DNA of 64,000 bases from Terriglobia bacterium (GCA_020073605.1 JAIQEW010000003.1:159385-223384); one strand, 5' to 3'. Positions 38,402-47,942 are shown, numbered from the stretch's first letter. Numbers and translations are program-made. Notes: generated from the letters alone by a model not told the origin.

Positions 38402-39982
38402 ATGAATCGGGCCAGCCATCGCCATCCAGCAATTCTCTTCCGAGCACTGGGAATCGTAACCGCATTTTGCGCCGGACTGTGCGCCGGCGGGTGCGGCGGC
38501 GGAAGCGCGGCGCCGCCCGCAGCTCCGCCTCCAACGCCGCAAGTGCTCACTCAGGCCGACGTCACGGCAGTTGTGCAGGCCGCGGCCACCGCCGTCCAAT
38601 CCGACGCGATGGTGATCGCCGTGGTCGATCGCATGGGGCGCATTCTGGCGGTGTACAAGGAGCCTACGGCTCCGGCGCAGGTGACCGGCAATTTCGGCAA
38701 TGCGGTGGCGGCCGACGATTTCGCGGTCTCGCTGGCTCGCACCGGCGCGTTTTTCAGCAACAATCAGGCGCCGCTTTCTTCGCGCACCGTGCGCTACATC
38801 AGCGGCATCCATTTTCCACCCGGCGTGACGAATGCCCCTAATGCCGCTCTCTATAGCATCGAGAATACGAATCGCGGCTGCACGCTATCGCCCAGCCTCG
38901 CCGCCAGCGTGCCTCCGGCCACTAAGATTGATGGATCGAGTCCCGGGCTGGGAATCGCCACGGGGAAGGCCGATATTCTCGACAGCGATCCCACTGCCGT
39001 GAACCCCGGCGGAGTGCCCATTTTCAAGAATGGCCAGGTGGTGGGAGGAATCGGCGTCACCGGCGTGCCGTCGGACGTCGCGGAGTTCGTCGCATACAGT
39101 GGCGTCCGCGTGAATACGGACGGAATATTTCTCGATCCGGCCTCGCTCCCTCCGCCCGGAGAAGTGGTGATCGACGGAGTGGCGCTGCCGTTCGTCGATC
39201 AAACGACTGCCCCGGCCGGTGTGACTCCCGGGACATTCAATGCGGGCCTCTTTACGGTCGGCCCGGCCGCGAGCCCCGGCCCGCCACCCGAAGGCGATCT
39301 GCTTGCGCCGGCCAATGGACCTCTAGGTGGTCTGACGTCCGCGCAGGTGGCTCAGATCATCGCCAACGCGGTGGCCACCGCGAACCAGACGCGGGCGCTG
39401 ATTCGCCTGCCGCTCGGCTCGCGGGCGAAGATGGCAATCGCGGTGAGCGATCTCGACGGCACGATCATCGGGCTTTACAGGATGAGCGATACCACGGTCT
39501 TCAGCATCGACGTGGCTGCCACGAAGGCGCGCAACGTGATCTACTTCAGCGGAATGTCGCGCCAGGTTGCGGATCTGAACGGCGTTCCGCTGGGCACGGC
39601 GGTGACGAACCGCACGATCGGTTTCGGCGGGCAGCCGTTCTTTCCTCCGGGAATCGACGGTTCTGCTCCGGGGCCCTTCTTTAACATTTACACGCTGGAT
39701 GTGAACAATCCCTGCACGCAGGGATTCCAGACGCCGGGGCCGGCGTGGCCGCAGGTGAATCAGAGCGGCGTCGTGTTTTTCCCCGGATCCGAGCCGCTCT
39801 ATATCAATGGAACGCTCGTGGGCGGGCTCGGCGTCAGCGGCGATGGCGTGGATCAGGATGATTATGTTACGGCGGGCGGGGCGGCCGGATTCGAGCCGCC
39901 CGCTGCGATCCGAGCGGACCAGATCACGGTCAACGGAGTGCGCCTGCCCTATCTGAAGTTCCCGCGCAATCCCACGCAGTAG
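38402..39982 (+). CDS. Lipoprotein with two GlcG/HbpS-type haem-binding domains
   Basis: The 526-residue product has an N-terminal hydrophobic segment ending CAGGC, a likely lipobox, then Gly/Ala/Pro-rich spacer. Residues of about 45-170 (LTQADVTAVVQAAATAVQS, MVIAVVDRMGRILAVYKEP) and about 315-450 (LTSAQVAQIIANAVATANQ, MAIAVSDLDGTIIGLYRMSD) are two copies of the GlcG/HbpS (DUF336) fold. HbpS-type members bind haem outside the cell. Its setting in a cytochrome-rich block suits haem binding or sensing, but ligand residues cannot be confirmed. Divergent from the barrel gene. ATG 38402 lacks a clear ribosome binding site. Confidence 0.8.
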   Translation: MNRASHRHPAILFRALGIVTAFCAGLCAGGCGGGSAAPPAAPPPTPQVLTQADVTAVVQAAATAVQSDAMVIAVVDRMGRILAVYKEPTAPAQVTGNFGNAVAADDFAVSLARTGAFFSNNQAPLSSRTVRYISGIHFPPGVTNAPNAALYSIENTNRGCTLSPSLAASVPPATKIDGSSPGLGIATGKADILDSDPTAVNPGGVPIFKNGQVVGGIGVTGVPSDVAEFVAYSGVRVNTDGIFLDPASLPPPGEVVIDGVALPFVDQTTAPAGVTPGTFNAGLFTVGPAASPGPPPEGDLLAPANGPLGGLTSAQVAQIIANAVATANQTRALIRLPLGSRAKMAIAVSDLDGTIIGLYRMSDTTVFSIDVAATKARNVIYFSGMSRQVADLNGVPLGTAVTNRTIGFGGQPFFPPGIDGSAPGPFFNIYTLDVNNPCTQGFQTPGPAWPQVNQSGVVFFPGSEPLYINGTLVGGLGVSGDGVDQDDYVTAGGAAGFEPPAAIRADQITVNGVRLPYLKFPRNPTQ

Positions 39983-39998
39983 TTCTCTCGCAGCAGGA

Positions 39999-41405
39999 TT
40001 ATCCCTGGCGGAGTTTGTGACCGGCGAGGTTTCCGAGGCCGTCGTACGCGGCGTACTTGTACATCTCGGAAAGCGTCGGATAGTTGAAGACGAAGTTGAT
40101 GAACAGATCGATCGTGCCGCCGGATTCGAGCACCATCATTCCGAGATGAATCAGTTCGGTGGCGTTCTCGCCGATGATGTGCACGCCGAGCAACTGGCGG
40201 GTGCCGCGCCGGAACAGGAGCTTCAGGAGGCCCGCCGAATCCCCGGTGATCAGGCCGCGAGCGTTGTTGGCGTAGCGGGCCCGCCCGACTTCGTACTCGA
40301 TGCCCTTTTCCTTGCAGCTCTCTTCGCTTTCTCCGACCGCCGAGATTTCGGGAATCGTATAGACGCCCATCGGGAGCATTGAGGCGAGCCGCTGTTTGTA
40401 CTGGAAGCCAAATGCGTGGCAAACGGCCACGCGCCCCTGCTCCATCGACGTCGAAGCGAGAGCAGGGAAACCGATGACGTCGCCCGCTGCGTAGATCGAA
40501 GGAACCGACGTCCGGTAGGACTCGTCCACTTCGATGTAGCCGCGCTTGTTCACCGCCAGGCCGGCCTTTTCCAGATTCAGTTCGTCCACGGCTCCGCGCC
40601 GCCCCGCTGCGAACAGGGCCGACTCCGCCTCGATGGTCTTACCGGAGGGCATTTGGATACGCACTCCCTGCTTCGTTTTCTCAATCGGCCCCATCCGCTC
40701 GCCTAGGTAGAATTTCACTCCCAGGCTCGCAAGCCGTTCCCGCAAAGCATCGGACAGTTCGGCGTCGAGAAATGGAAGCACGCGATCCCGGCCGTCCACC
40801 AGCGAGACTTCCACCCCCAGCGCGGTGAAGATCGACGCGTACTCGCATCCGATCACTCCCCCGCCGACCACCACGAGGCTCCGCGGAATCCGGTTCATGA
40901 TCAGGATCGTATCGGAGTCGAAGATGATCTCGTCGTCGAACGGAATTTCCGCCGGCCGGTGTGGGCGCGACCCGGTGGCGATCAGGATCACCTCGCCACG
41001 CAATTGAACGGTTTCGCTTTTGGACTTCTTCACGGAGACCGTATGCGCATCCGCGAATGACGCCACTCCTCGAATGAGGTCCGTGTGGTGTGCGGCCAGG
41101 TTCGTGCGGATCTTTTCGCGCTCCATTTCCACCAGGACGTCCTTCCGGTGCGTGAAATTCTTCACCGTCAGGCCTTCGCGGAGCGAATAGTCGATGCCGT
41201 AGAGTCCGCGCTGCCTGAGTCCCGAAAAGTAGAGCGCGGATTCGCGAAGAATTTTGCTGGGGAGCGTGCCGGTGTTGATGCAAGCGCCGCCGAGGTCCGA
41301 ACCGCTTTCCACGACCGCGACTCGCTTGCCGAAATAGGCGGCCTGCGCCGCGCCCTTCTCACCCGCCGGGCCGGAGCCAATCACCACGAGATCGTATTGT
41401 TCCAC
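39999..41405 (-). CDS. sthA: Soluble NAD(P) transhydrogenase (SthA type)
   Basis: This 468-residue flavoprotein of the pyridine-nucleotide disulfide reductase family has the FAD motif LVVIGSGPAGEKGAAQAA and the active-site segment GGACINTGTLPSKILRE. The second redox Cys of disulfide reductases is replaced by Thr (C-I-N-T-G-T), the mark of SthA, which equilibrates NADH and NADPH. The NAD(P) motif VVVGGGVIGCEYASIF follows. It starts at GTG 41405 with AAGGAG seven bases upstream. It neighbours the NADH-linked electron-transfer genes and may balance their nicotinamide pool. Confidence 0.9.
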   Translation of the reverse strand: MEQYDLVVIGSGPAGEKGAAQAAYFGKRVAVVESGSDLGGACINTGTLPSKILRESALYFSGLRQRGLYGIDYSLREGLTVKNFTHRKDVLVEMEREKIRTNLAAHHTDLIRGVASFADAHTVSVKKSKSETVQLRGEVILIATGSRPHRPAEIPFDDEIIFDSDTILIMNRIPRSLVVVGGGVIGCEYASIFTALGVEVSLVDGRDRVLPFLDAELSDALRERLASLGVKFYLGERMGPIEKTKQGVRIQMPSGKTIEAESALFAAGRRGAVDELNLEKAGLAVNKRGYIEVDESYRTSVPSIYAAGDVIGFPALASTSMEQGRVAVCHAFGFQYKQRLASMLPMGVYTIPEISAVGESEESCKEKGIEYEVGRARYANNARGLITGDSAGLLKLLFRRGTRQLLGVHIIGENATELIHLGMMVLESGGTIDLFINFVFNYPTLSEMYKYAAYDGLGNLAGHKLRQG

Positions 41406-41456
41406 TTACTGGCTCCTTCCTTCCGCGAGTTGATTCGACCTCGCCGGCATCGCGCC

Positions 41457-42857
41457 TCAGCGCAGAAGCGCGTTCACCTGTTGCATCTGGCGCGCGAACC
41501 GGTCCGGATCGTAGGCGGACGGATTTTCGAGTTGCTGAAAGAGAGCACTGATCGCGGCGCGCAGCTCCGCCGAGTTCTGGAATTTTACATCCCGGTCGTA
41601 CGCCACAAAGAGCGACTGGAGTGCCATGGCCGCCTGCGCCGCCGACTGCTCGCCCTGGGCGGAAATCTCGTCGGCGTCGGCCGAGATCTTTTGCAGCAGG
41701 CGCAACGTGGAAGCCGGATCGTAGTTTGCGGCGTTGATTTTCGCCACCAGCGCGTCCGCCAGACGCGCGGAGTTTGCGGCGGCGCTCGCCACGGCGTCGC
41801 GGTCCGGATTGAGTTGGCTCATCAACTGCGTCACCTGCGCAATGCCCGCATCGAGCTGGTCCGCGCCCTGTCCATCCAGTTGGTGGACGACGTCGCGGAA
41901 CACCGCGAAGCGCGAAGCATTCCACGGCGGGTCGCCGGGCCGGCGTCCCGCGTACCCGCGCGCCTGCCGCCAGCTCTGCTCCGGCGGAGTCAGGCTGTGA
42001 TGGCACGCGTAGCATTGCATCTCGGAATACTCCGGCCAGATTTTCCCTCGCGAGCGCGAAGCCAGCCGCAGCATGGATTCGCGGAGCTGGACGGCCTGCC
42101 CCGTCGTCAATTCCCGCACGTCGTACCACGGGTCGCTGTGCGCCGCATCGCCCGTTTCCTTTCTCCCAGGCTCGCCTTGCCGGCGACCTGGGAGCCCTTC
42201 CTGCCAGTGCCGGGGCATTACGGCGGAGAAAGAATCGAGCTCGAAAAAGAGGTCGGGGTGGCCGGCGGCGATCATTTCGTGGTTGACGAACTTATCCTCG
42301 GAGCCGAGGTGGCAACTGAGGCATTTCTCGGTCCGCCTGACCAGATCGCGCGTGTCGTACATTCCAAGCGCGACGGATTTTTCGTGCGTCCAATCGCGTT
42401 CGGTGTGCGGGCCGAGCCAGCCGGCCGCAGGACCGTGGCAGCTCTCGCAGCTCACTCCCTCGCTCACGTCAAACGTCCGGGCCCGCGCCTCCGGCGCGAC
42501 ATTGAGCGCATGGCACGCCAGGCACCGAGGGGCCGTCTCTGCCTTGCCCAGTCCCAGGATGCCGGCCATTCGCTCGCCGACCTTCCCCGTCAGAGCCGCG
42601 TAGGACTTCGAATGCTTGTCTTTCACGATCCAGGTGCTGTACTCGTTCTGGAGTACGTCGTTTTCCGTGCGCGGGAGAATACTCCCGTGGCAGCTCGTGG
42701 AGGCGCAGGACCCCGGTCCCGTGTATTTGCCGACGCCTTCAGGCGCGGTGGTGCGTGTTTGCGCGAAGGATGGGGGAGAAAGAATCGTGCTTCCAGCAAG
42801 AATGGCAATGACAAGCGGAAGCAGACGGAAGGGTTTCGCTTCGAGCTTCGTATTCAT
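41457..42857 (-). CDS. Pentahaem cytochrome c (c554-like)
   Basis: The 466-residue exported protein has a signal peptide ending PSFAQ. Five haem sites are seen in the first 280 residues: CASTSCH (CX4CH), CLACH, CESCH, CLSCH and CYACHH. Spacing and GVSCESCHGPAAGWLGPH resemble the cytochrome c554 family, four-haem electron acceptors of multi-electron oxidases. The last 150 residues lack haem sites and look helical and Ala-rich. It is transcribed divergently from the NuoEF operon across about 270 bp, so the two may share control. It may be a soluble periplasmic partner. Confidence 0.85.
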   Translation of the reverse strand: MNTKLEAKPFRLLPLVIAILAGSTILSPPSFAQTRTTAPEGVGKYTGPGSCASTSCHGSILPRTENDVLQNEYSTWIVKDKHSKSYAALTGKVGERMAGILGLGKAETAPRCLACHALNVAPEARARTFDVSEGVSCESCHGPAAGWLGPHTERDWTHEKSVALGMYDTRDLVRRTEKCLSCHLGSEDKFVNHEMIAAGHPDLFFELDSFSAVMPRHWQEGLPGRRQGEPGRKETGDAAHSDPWYDVRELTTGQAVQLRESMLRLASRSRGKIWPEYSEMQCYACHHSLTPPEQSWRQARGYAGRRPGDPPWNASRFAVFRDVVHQLDGQGADQLDAGIAQVTQLMSQLNPDRDAVASAAANSARLADALVAKINAANYDPASTLRLLQKISADADEISAQGEQSAAQAAMALQSLFVAYDRDVKFQNSAELRAAISALFQQLENPSAYDPDRFARQMQQVNALLR

Positions 42858-43128
42858 GTCCCGTTTGGCAGGAGTACTCTATCGCAAAATCGATCTCAGG
42901 ACGTTCAGAAGTCGCGGCCCTTGTTACTATCCTTCACTCTTAGAGTCAACAGCGTCCAGGCCCGCCGCGGCGGACGAAACAGGCAGGAAACTCCGATTCA
43001 GATTCCCGGCCTGCATTCTGGACTTGCCAGCATGGATTTGCTATATCACTGATGTGCCGCGCGTATTCTTCGCCGCGACGATTTTCCACGATTGGAATCA
43101 CTAACCTCCCAGTGCGGGGAGAGTGGCG

Positions 43129-44835
43129 TTGATTTTCGATGAGCTGAGGGGAATTCAGCGTCAGTTCGGTTACCTGCCTGCCGAGCAATTGAGGGCCTTG
43201 GCGACGAGAATCGACGTACCTCTCTATCGCCTCCACGGAGTAGCCAGCTTTTATCCGCATCTGCGCCTCACGCCGCCGCCCAAGGCGGATGTGTGCGTCT
43301 GCCAGGATATGTCGTGCCACCTTCGGGGCGCCGGCGGCCTTCGCGCGCGCCTGGAAGAGCGTTTTCAGGGCGCTAGCAGCTCGGACGTCACCATTCGCGG
43401 CGTGTCGTGCCTGGGCCGGTGCGACCAGGCGCCCGCCGTTGCCGTGAACGACCGCATCTACACCCGGCTGACCGAAGCCCAGATTGAAGAGATGGTTCGC
43501 GACCTTCAGTCGCAGGGAGAATTGCCGGAGCCCGCCCGGTCGCACGAACGCGTGAAATGCGCTTCCGACCCGTATTCCGCGGAAGAGCGTTACGGAGTCG
43601 TCCGGCGTCTCGTCGCGTCGCGCGATTGGAATTCCGCGTTCGAGATGCTGAAATCTTCCGGCCTTCGCGGACTCGGCGGCGCGGGATTCCCGACGGAGTC
43701 CAAATGGCAGCTGGTCCGCCAGCAGCCGGGCCCGGAAAAGTACATCGTCTGCAACGCGGACGAAAGCGAGCCGGGCACGTTCAAGGACCGCTTCATCCTC
43801 ACGCACGTTCCGCACCTTGTGATCGAAGGGATGATCCTGGCGGGACTGATGACGGGCGCGCAGAAGGGAATCCTTTACATTCGCCACGAGTACGAGGAGC
43901 AGGAGCATATCCTCGAAAAGGAAATCCTGCGGTGCAAGCGCGAAGGCCTCGTGGGGCAAGGCATTCTCGGCAGCGAGCTGGGGTTCGATTTGGAGCTTTT
44001 TGTCAGCCCCGGCGGATACATCTGCGGCGAAGAGAGCGCGTTGCTCGAAGCCATCGAGGGCAAGCGCGCCGAGCCGCGCAACAAACCGCCTTTTCCCGTC
44101 ACGCACGGGCTGTGGAACAAGCCGACCGTCATCAACAACGTCGAGACTTTTGCGAATGTGCCGTCAATTCTCGTGCGCGGCGTGGATTGGTACAAAGCGC
44201 AAGGCGTCGGTGGTAGCGCGGGGCTCAAGTTCATCGGCGTGAGCGGCGACGTGGTCCGGCCGGGTGTGTACGAAGTGCCGATGGGGACGCCCGTCTCGGA
44301 ATTGATCTTCAAGTACGCCGGCGGCATTTCCGGCGGGAAGAAATTGAAGGGCTTCGCGCCGTCGGGCCCGTCTTCGGGTTACCTGCCCGCGTCCATGGCC
44401 GATGTAAAACTCGATTTCAAGGCGCTCGCCGAGGCCGGCTCGATGATGGGCTCCGGCGCGCTGGTAGTCTGCGCCGAAGGGACCTGCATGCTCGATATGG
44501 CACTCAATTCGACTCGCTTCTTCCGCAACGAGTCGTGCGGGAAGTGCGTGCCGTGCCGCGTCGGCTCCCAGAAAATGGTCGATCTGCTCGCCGGCTGGAC
44601 GAGAGGCGAAGGCTCTCCAAGCGACATGGCGCTGATCGACGAGCTTTCCGAGGCGCTGCGGCTGACCTCCATCTGCGGGCTGGGGCAGGTGGTGCCGGCT
44701 CCGATTTCCTCCGTCCTAAAGCATTTCCGAGACGAGATCGAGGCCCACGTCACGCGGCGCGAGTGTCCCTCCGGTGTTTGTTTTTCGGGCGCACCGTCTC
44801 CAACCGAATTCCACCCCGCATCGAGGCGCGCATGA
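43129..44835 (+). CDS. NuoE-NuoF fusion: NADH-oxidising flavoprotein with Fe-S centres
   Basis: The product of about 568 residues fuses a thioredoxin-like NuoE domain (residues 1-130; [2Fe-2S] ligands in CQDMSC and CLGRC) to NuoF. NuoF shows the FMN motif GLRGLGGAGFPTESKW, the NADH-site ICGEESALLEAIEGKR and the [4Fe-4S] motif ESCGKCVPCRVG with a fourth Cys in SICGLG. It should oxidise NADH in the cytoplasm. A TTG at 43129 has GGAG seven bases upstream; a GTG at 43123 overlaps that signal. ATGA overlap with the next gene. No membrane subunits of Complex I follow, so it is a stand-alone NADH dehydrogenase module. Confidence 0.92.
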   Translation: MIFDELRGIQRQFGYLPAEQLRALATRIDVPLYRLHGVASFYPHLRLTPPPKADVCVCQDMSCHLRGAGGLRARLEERFQGASSSDVTIRGVSCLGRCDQAPAVAVNDRIYTRLTEAQIEEMVRDLQSQGELPEPARSHERVKCASDPYSAEERYGVVRRLVASRDWNSAFEMLKSSGLRGLGGAGFPTESKWQLVRQQPGPEKYIVCNADESEPGTFKDRFILTHVPHLVIEGMILAGLMTGAQKGILYIRHEYEEQEHILEKEILRCKREGLVGQGILGSELGFDLELFVSPGGYICGEESALLEAIEGKRAEPRNKPPFPVTHGLWNKPTVINNVETFANVPSILVRGVDWYKAQGVGGSAGLKFIGVSGDVVRPGVYEVPMGTPVSELIFKYAGGISGGKKLKGFAPSGPSSGYLPASMADVKLDFKALAEAGSMMGSGALVVCAEGTCMLDMALNSTRFFRNESCGKCVPCRVGSQKMVDLLAGWTRGEGSPSDMALIDELSEALRLTSICGLGQVVPAPISSVLKHFRDEIEAHVTRRECPSGVCFSGAPSPTEFHPASRRA

Positions 44836-47003
44836 GCGCTGCCGGGCTGATCGAACTCACCATCGACGGCAAGAAAGTGTCCGTGCCCGCCGGAACGACG
44901 GTGTTCGACGCCGCGCGCATGAACGACATTACTATCCCCACTCTGTGTCACCAGCAGAACGAGACGCCCGTGGGCGTTTGCCGCTTGTGCGTTGTGGACG
45001 TCGGCGCGCGCGTATTCACGGCCTCGTGCGTGCGCCCGGCCGAGCCCGGCATGGTGGTGAACACGTCCTCAGAGAAAGTGCGCCGCGCGCGGCACACGCT
45101 CGTCGAGATGCTGATGTCGGACCATCCCTCGCCCTGCACACGGCAGCAGCATTCCGGCGACTGCGAGCTCGAGACGCTCGCCAAGCTGGAGAACATTTCC
45201 CAGCCGCGATTTCCGCGGCGCACCACCGGCCGTGGGAAGGACACTTCCTCGCTGAGCATCGCGGTCGATTTCGACGCCTGCATCCTGTGCGATCGCTGCA
45301 TCCGCGGGTGCGGCGAGATTCGCGAAAATTTTGTCCTCGGGCGCATGGGCAAAGGCATTCAGGCGGGAATCGCCTTCGATGATAACGAGCCCATGGGCGA
45401 GTCCTCCTGCGTTTCCTGCGGCGAGTGCATGGTGTCGTGTCCCACCGGCGCGCTCACCAACAGGGGTGTGACGCAAACGGCGCTCGGCTCGGGCCCTACT
45501 TTCGAGCGTGTCTCGCCCGACGAGCTACAGCAGCTTCCCGTTTTCAAGGGTGTTTCCGGAACCTTCCTGAGTTTGAATCGCGGCGCCGTGGTGAAGCGGA
45601 GGTTCAAGGCGGGCGAACTGATTTGCCGCGAGGGCGAGTACGGATCGACGGCGTTTTACATCCTCGAAGGCAAGGCGCGCGTTTCCATTTCGACGCCCAT
45701 GGCGCACGTGAAGACCCAGGGCGGGCTGAGGAAGTTTATCGGCAAGCTCTCGAGCGGCCTGGCGCAGCGCCAACAGGACCGCCGCGAGGAAGAAGCCGAT
45801 CAGCGCTGGATTCCGATCGATGCTCCGATGGACCTGAGCTACGACAATCCCGTGGCGGAACTCGGCCCCGGCGATCTTTTCGGCGAGATGACCTGCATGA
45901 GCCTGTACCCGCGCTCGGCCACCGTTCGCGCCGAGACCGACTGCACGGTGCTCGAGATGCTGCGCAACGTGCTCGACATCATGCAGCGGAACAAGAACTT
46001 CCGCGCACAGCTCGACAAGTCGTATCGCCGCCGCGCTCTCGACAGCCATCTGCGTTCTGTTCCCGTATTCGCCGAGTTGACCGACGAATTCATCGGCAGC
46101 CTGCGCGAGTCCGTGGAGCTGGTGCGCTACTCGCCCGGCCAGGTGATTTGCCGCCAGGGCGAACCCGCCGACAGCTTCTACCTCGTCCGCATCGGCTTCG
46201 TGAAAGTCTCGCAGGCGCATCCGGGCGGCGACATGGTGCTGGCCTATCTTTCTCGCGGCGATTATTTCGGAGAGACGGGATTGCTCGCGGGCGATGTGCG
46301 CACGGCGACCTGCACCGCGCTCGACCACGTGGAGCTGGTCCGCATCGGCGCGGAAGATTTCAGCCGGATGATCCAGCAATTCCCGGAAGTGCGGCGGAAG
46401 CTCGAAGCCGTGGATCAGGAACGCTCGCAGATGAACCGCCAGCGGCTCTCCGTGGTGCAGAGCGTCCCCCTTGACAATTTCCTCGCCCAGGGCCTGATGG
46501 AAGCGCAGAGCCTGCTGCTCCTCGACCTCAATAGCTGCACGCGCTGCGATGCGTGCGTGCGCGCCTGCGCCGACGCGCACGACGGAATCACGCGTCTGGT
46601 GCGGGAAGGGTTGCGATTCGACCACTATCTCGTGGCGACTTCCTGCCGGCAGTGCCTCGACCCGCTGTGCATGGTCGGCTGCCCGGTGGGATCGATTCGC
46701 AGGCGCAATTCGCTCGAAGTGATTATCGAGGATTGGTGCATCGGCTGCGGGCTGTGCGCGGAAAATTGCCCGTACGGGAACATCAACCTGCACCCGTTCA
46801 ACGTGATGGCCGACGATCCGGAGCGTCCCGGACGAAAGAAGGCGGTCGTCAAACAGAAGGCAACGTCGTGCGACCTGTGCACCGATTACGAGGAGCCCAG
46901 TTGCGTGTACGCGTGCCCGCATGATGCGGCGCACAGGGTCGATCCCCGCAAGTTCTTTGCGAGTTTGCTGGGGCAGGCTCCGAGTCTGGCGCAGAAACGT
47001 TGA
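44832..47003 (+). CDS. Fe-S hub protein with two internal cyclic-nucleotide-binding domains
   Basis: The 723-residue protein reads: NuoG-like [2Fe-2S] domain (C39, C50, C53, C66); His-Cys motif H98, C102, C111 with the usual middle Cys replaced by Gln105; two [4Fe-4S] motifs (C150/153/156/160 and C193/196/199/203); two CAP-type domains (about 237-380 and 409-520); and a HybA/DmsB-like four-cluster ferredoxin (C569-C695). Both CAP domains keep the phosphate-cassette Glu and Arg (FGEM...PRSAT, FGET...VRTAT). The NuoG molybdopterin-fold domain is absent. It should take electrons from the NuoEF fusion and may respond to cAMP or cGMP. I know no characterised example. Confidence 0.88.
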   Translation: MSAAGLIELTIDGKKVSVPAGTTVFDAARMNDITIPTLCHQQNETPVGVCRLCVVDVGARVFTASCVRPAEPGMVVNTSSEKVRRARHTLVEMLMSDHPSPCTRQQHSGDCELETLAKLENISQPRFPRRTTGRGKDTSSLSIAVDFDACILCDRCIRGCGEIRENFVLGRMGKGIQAGIAFDDNEPMGESSCVSCGECMVSCPTGALTNRGVTQTALGSGPTFERVSPDELQQLPVFKGVSGTFLSLNRGAVVKRRFKAGELICREGEYGSTAFYILEGKARVSISTPMAHVKTQGGLRKFIGKLSSGLAQRQQDRREEEADQRWIPIDAPMDLSYDNPVAELGPGDLFGEMTCMSLYPRSATVRAETDCTVLEMLRNVLDIMQRNKNFRAQLDKSYRRRALDSHLRSVPVFAELTDEFIGSLRESVELVRYSPGQVICRQGEPADSFYLVRIGFVKVSQAHPGGDMVLAYLSRGDYFGETGLLAGDVRTATCTALDHVELVRIGAEDFSRMIQQFPEVRRKLEAVDQERSQMNRQRLSVVQSVPLDNFLAQGLMEAQSLLLLDLNSCTRCDACVRACADAHDGITRLVREGLRFDHYLVATSCRQCLDPLCMVGCPVGSIRRRNSLEVIIEDWCIGCGLCAENCPYGNINLHPFNVMADDPERPGRKKAVVKQKATSCDLCTDYEEPSCVYACPHDAAHRVDPRKFFASLLGQAPSLAQKR

Positions 47004-47036
47004 AACAGTTTAGGTTAGCCCGGTAGTTCCAAGAAC

Positions 47037-47921
47037 GTGCACATCGACCACACACATAGGAAGTGGCTGGCGGCCTCGCTCATCATTCTGGGAGCGGCGA
47101 CAGCCGTTTACATTCCGTACGCCCTGCGCTCGCCTTCGGGTCCCCGTGGCGGCAGCGCGCTCGGACTCACTTTCGGAATTGTAGGCTCCGCTTTCATGGT
47201 GTTTTCCGGCCTGCTCGCGGGACGAAAGAAGGTTTCGGTGTGGAGACTCGGCCGCGCGCAGACGTGGATGCGCGGCCACCTATGGCTCGGGCTGTTGAGC
47301 CTTCCCATCATTCTATTTCACGGGGGCTTTCGATTCGGCGGGCCGCTGACCAGCGTCCTGATGGTGCTGCTGATTGTCGTGGTCGCGAGCGGCGTCTTTG
47401 GCGCTGCCTTGCAGCATTACATGCCGCACCTGATGACCGTGCAAGTTCCTTCGGAAACGATCTTCGAGCAGGTCGACCACATCCGCGAACAGCTCGTCGC
47501 GGAGGCCGATAAGCTCGTCGCCGCTGCATCCGGGCCGCTGGACGCCCCCGCAGCAGGACGCAGCGAGAGCATGGTCGCGACAGCGGAGCCGGCCGTCGCT
47601 GTTGAGGAGGGAACGGAGGCGCTTCGCAGCTTCTACATCCGCGAAATGCGCCCCTTCCTGCAAAGTCACGGCGCGCGGCACCAGTTGCTTTCGGATACCG
47701 ACCGAGCGCACGGCACGTTCGAAGGCCTGCGGACGCTGCTCCCCGCGGAAGCTCACGACGCTACGAAGAAACTCGAGCAGATTTGCGAGGAGGAGCGTCA
47801 GTTGCGCCGCCAGGTGACCCTGCATCACTGGCTGCACGGCTGGCTGATGCTGCACATCCCCTTGTCGCTTGCACTACTGCTCCTCGGTTGCGTGCACGCG
47901 ATTGTGGCATTGCGTTACTGA
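47037..47921 (+). CDS. Di-haem cytochrome b-like membrane protein
   Basis: The 294-residue protein has five hydrophobic segments (about 11-29, 42-61, 81-97, 104-125, 270-290) and a 140-residue soluble loop before the last. Helix 3 holds H81 and H95, and helix 5 H273 and H287: each pair is His-x13-His, the spacing that ligates two stacked haems between two helices in cytochrome b of bc complexes. That is strong evidence for a transmembrane electron path. The overall sequence is not recognisably cytochrome b. It starts at GTG, 33 bases after the Fe-S hub gene, and is followed 21 bases later by a decahaem cytochrome. Confidence 0.75.
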   Translation: MHIDHTHRKWLAASLIILGAATAVYIPYALRSPSGPRGGSALGLTFGIVGSAFMVFSGLLAGRKKVSVWRLGRAQTWMRGHLWLGLLSLPIILFHGGFRFGGPLTSVLMVLLIVVVASGVFGAALQHYMPHLMTVQVPSETIFEQVDHIREQLVAEADKLVAAASGPLDAPAAGRSESMVATAEPAVAVEEGTEALRSFYIREMRPFLQSHGARHQLLSDTDRAHGTFEGLRTLLPAEAHDATKKLEQICEEERQLRRQVTLHHWLHGWLMLHIPLSLALLLLGCVHAIVALRY

Positions 47922-47942
47922 CGAGCTTAGAAGCGAGGTTTC

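Noticed and set aside
45525..46934. 469-codon minus-strand frame opposite the Fe-S hub
   Set aside because: It has no family content and lies fully antisense to a protein with many conserved Cys motifs. It is an effect of high GC at third codon positions.
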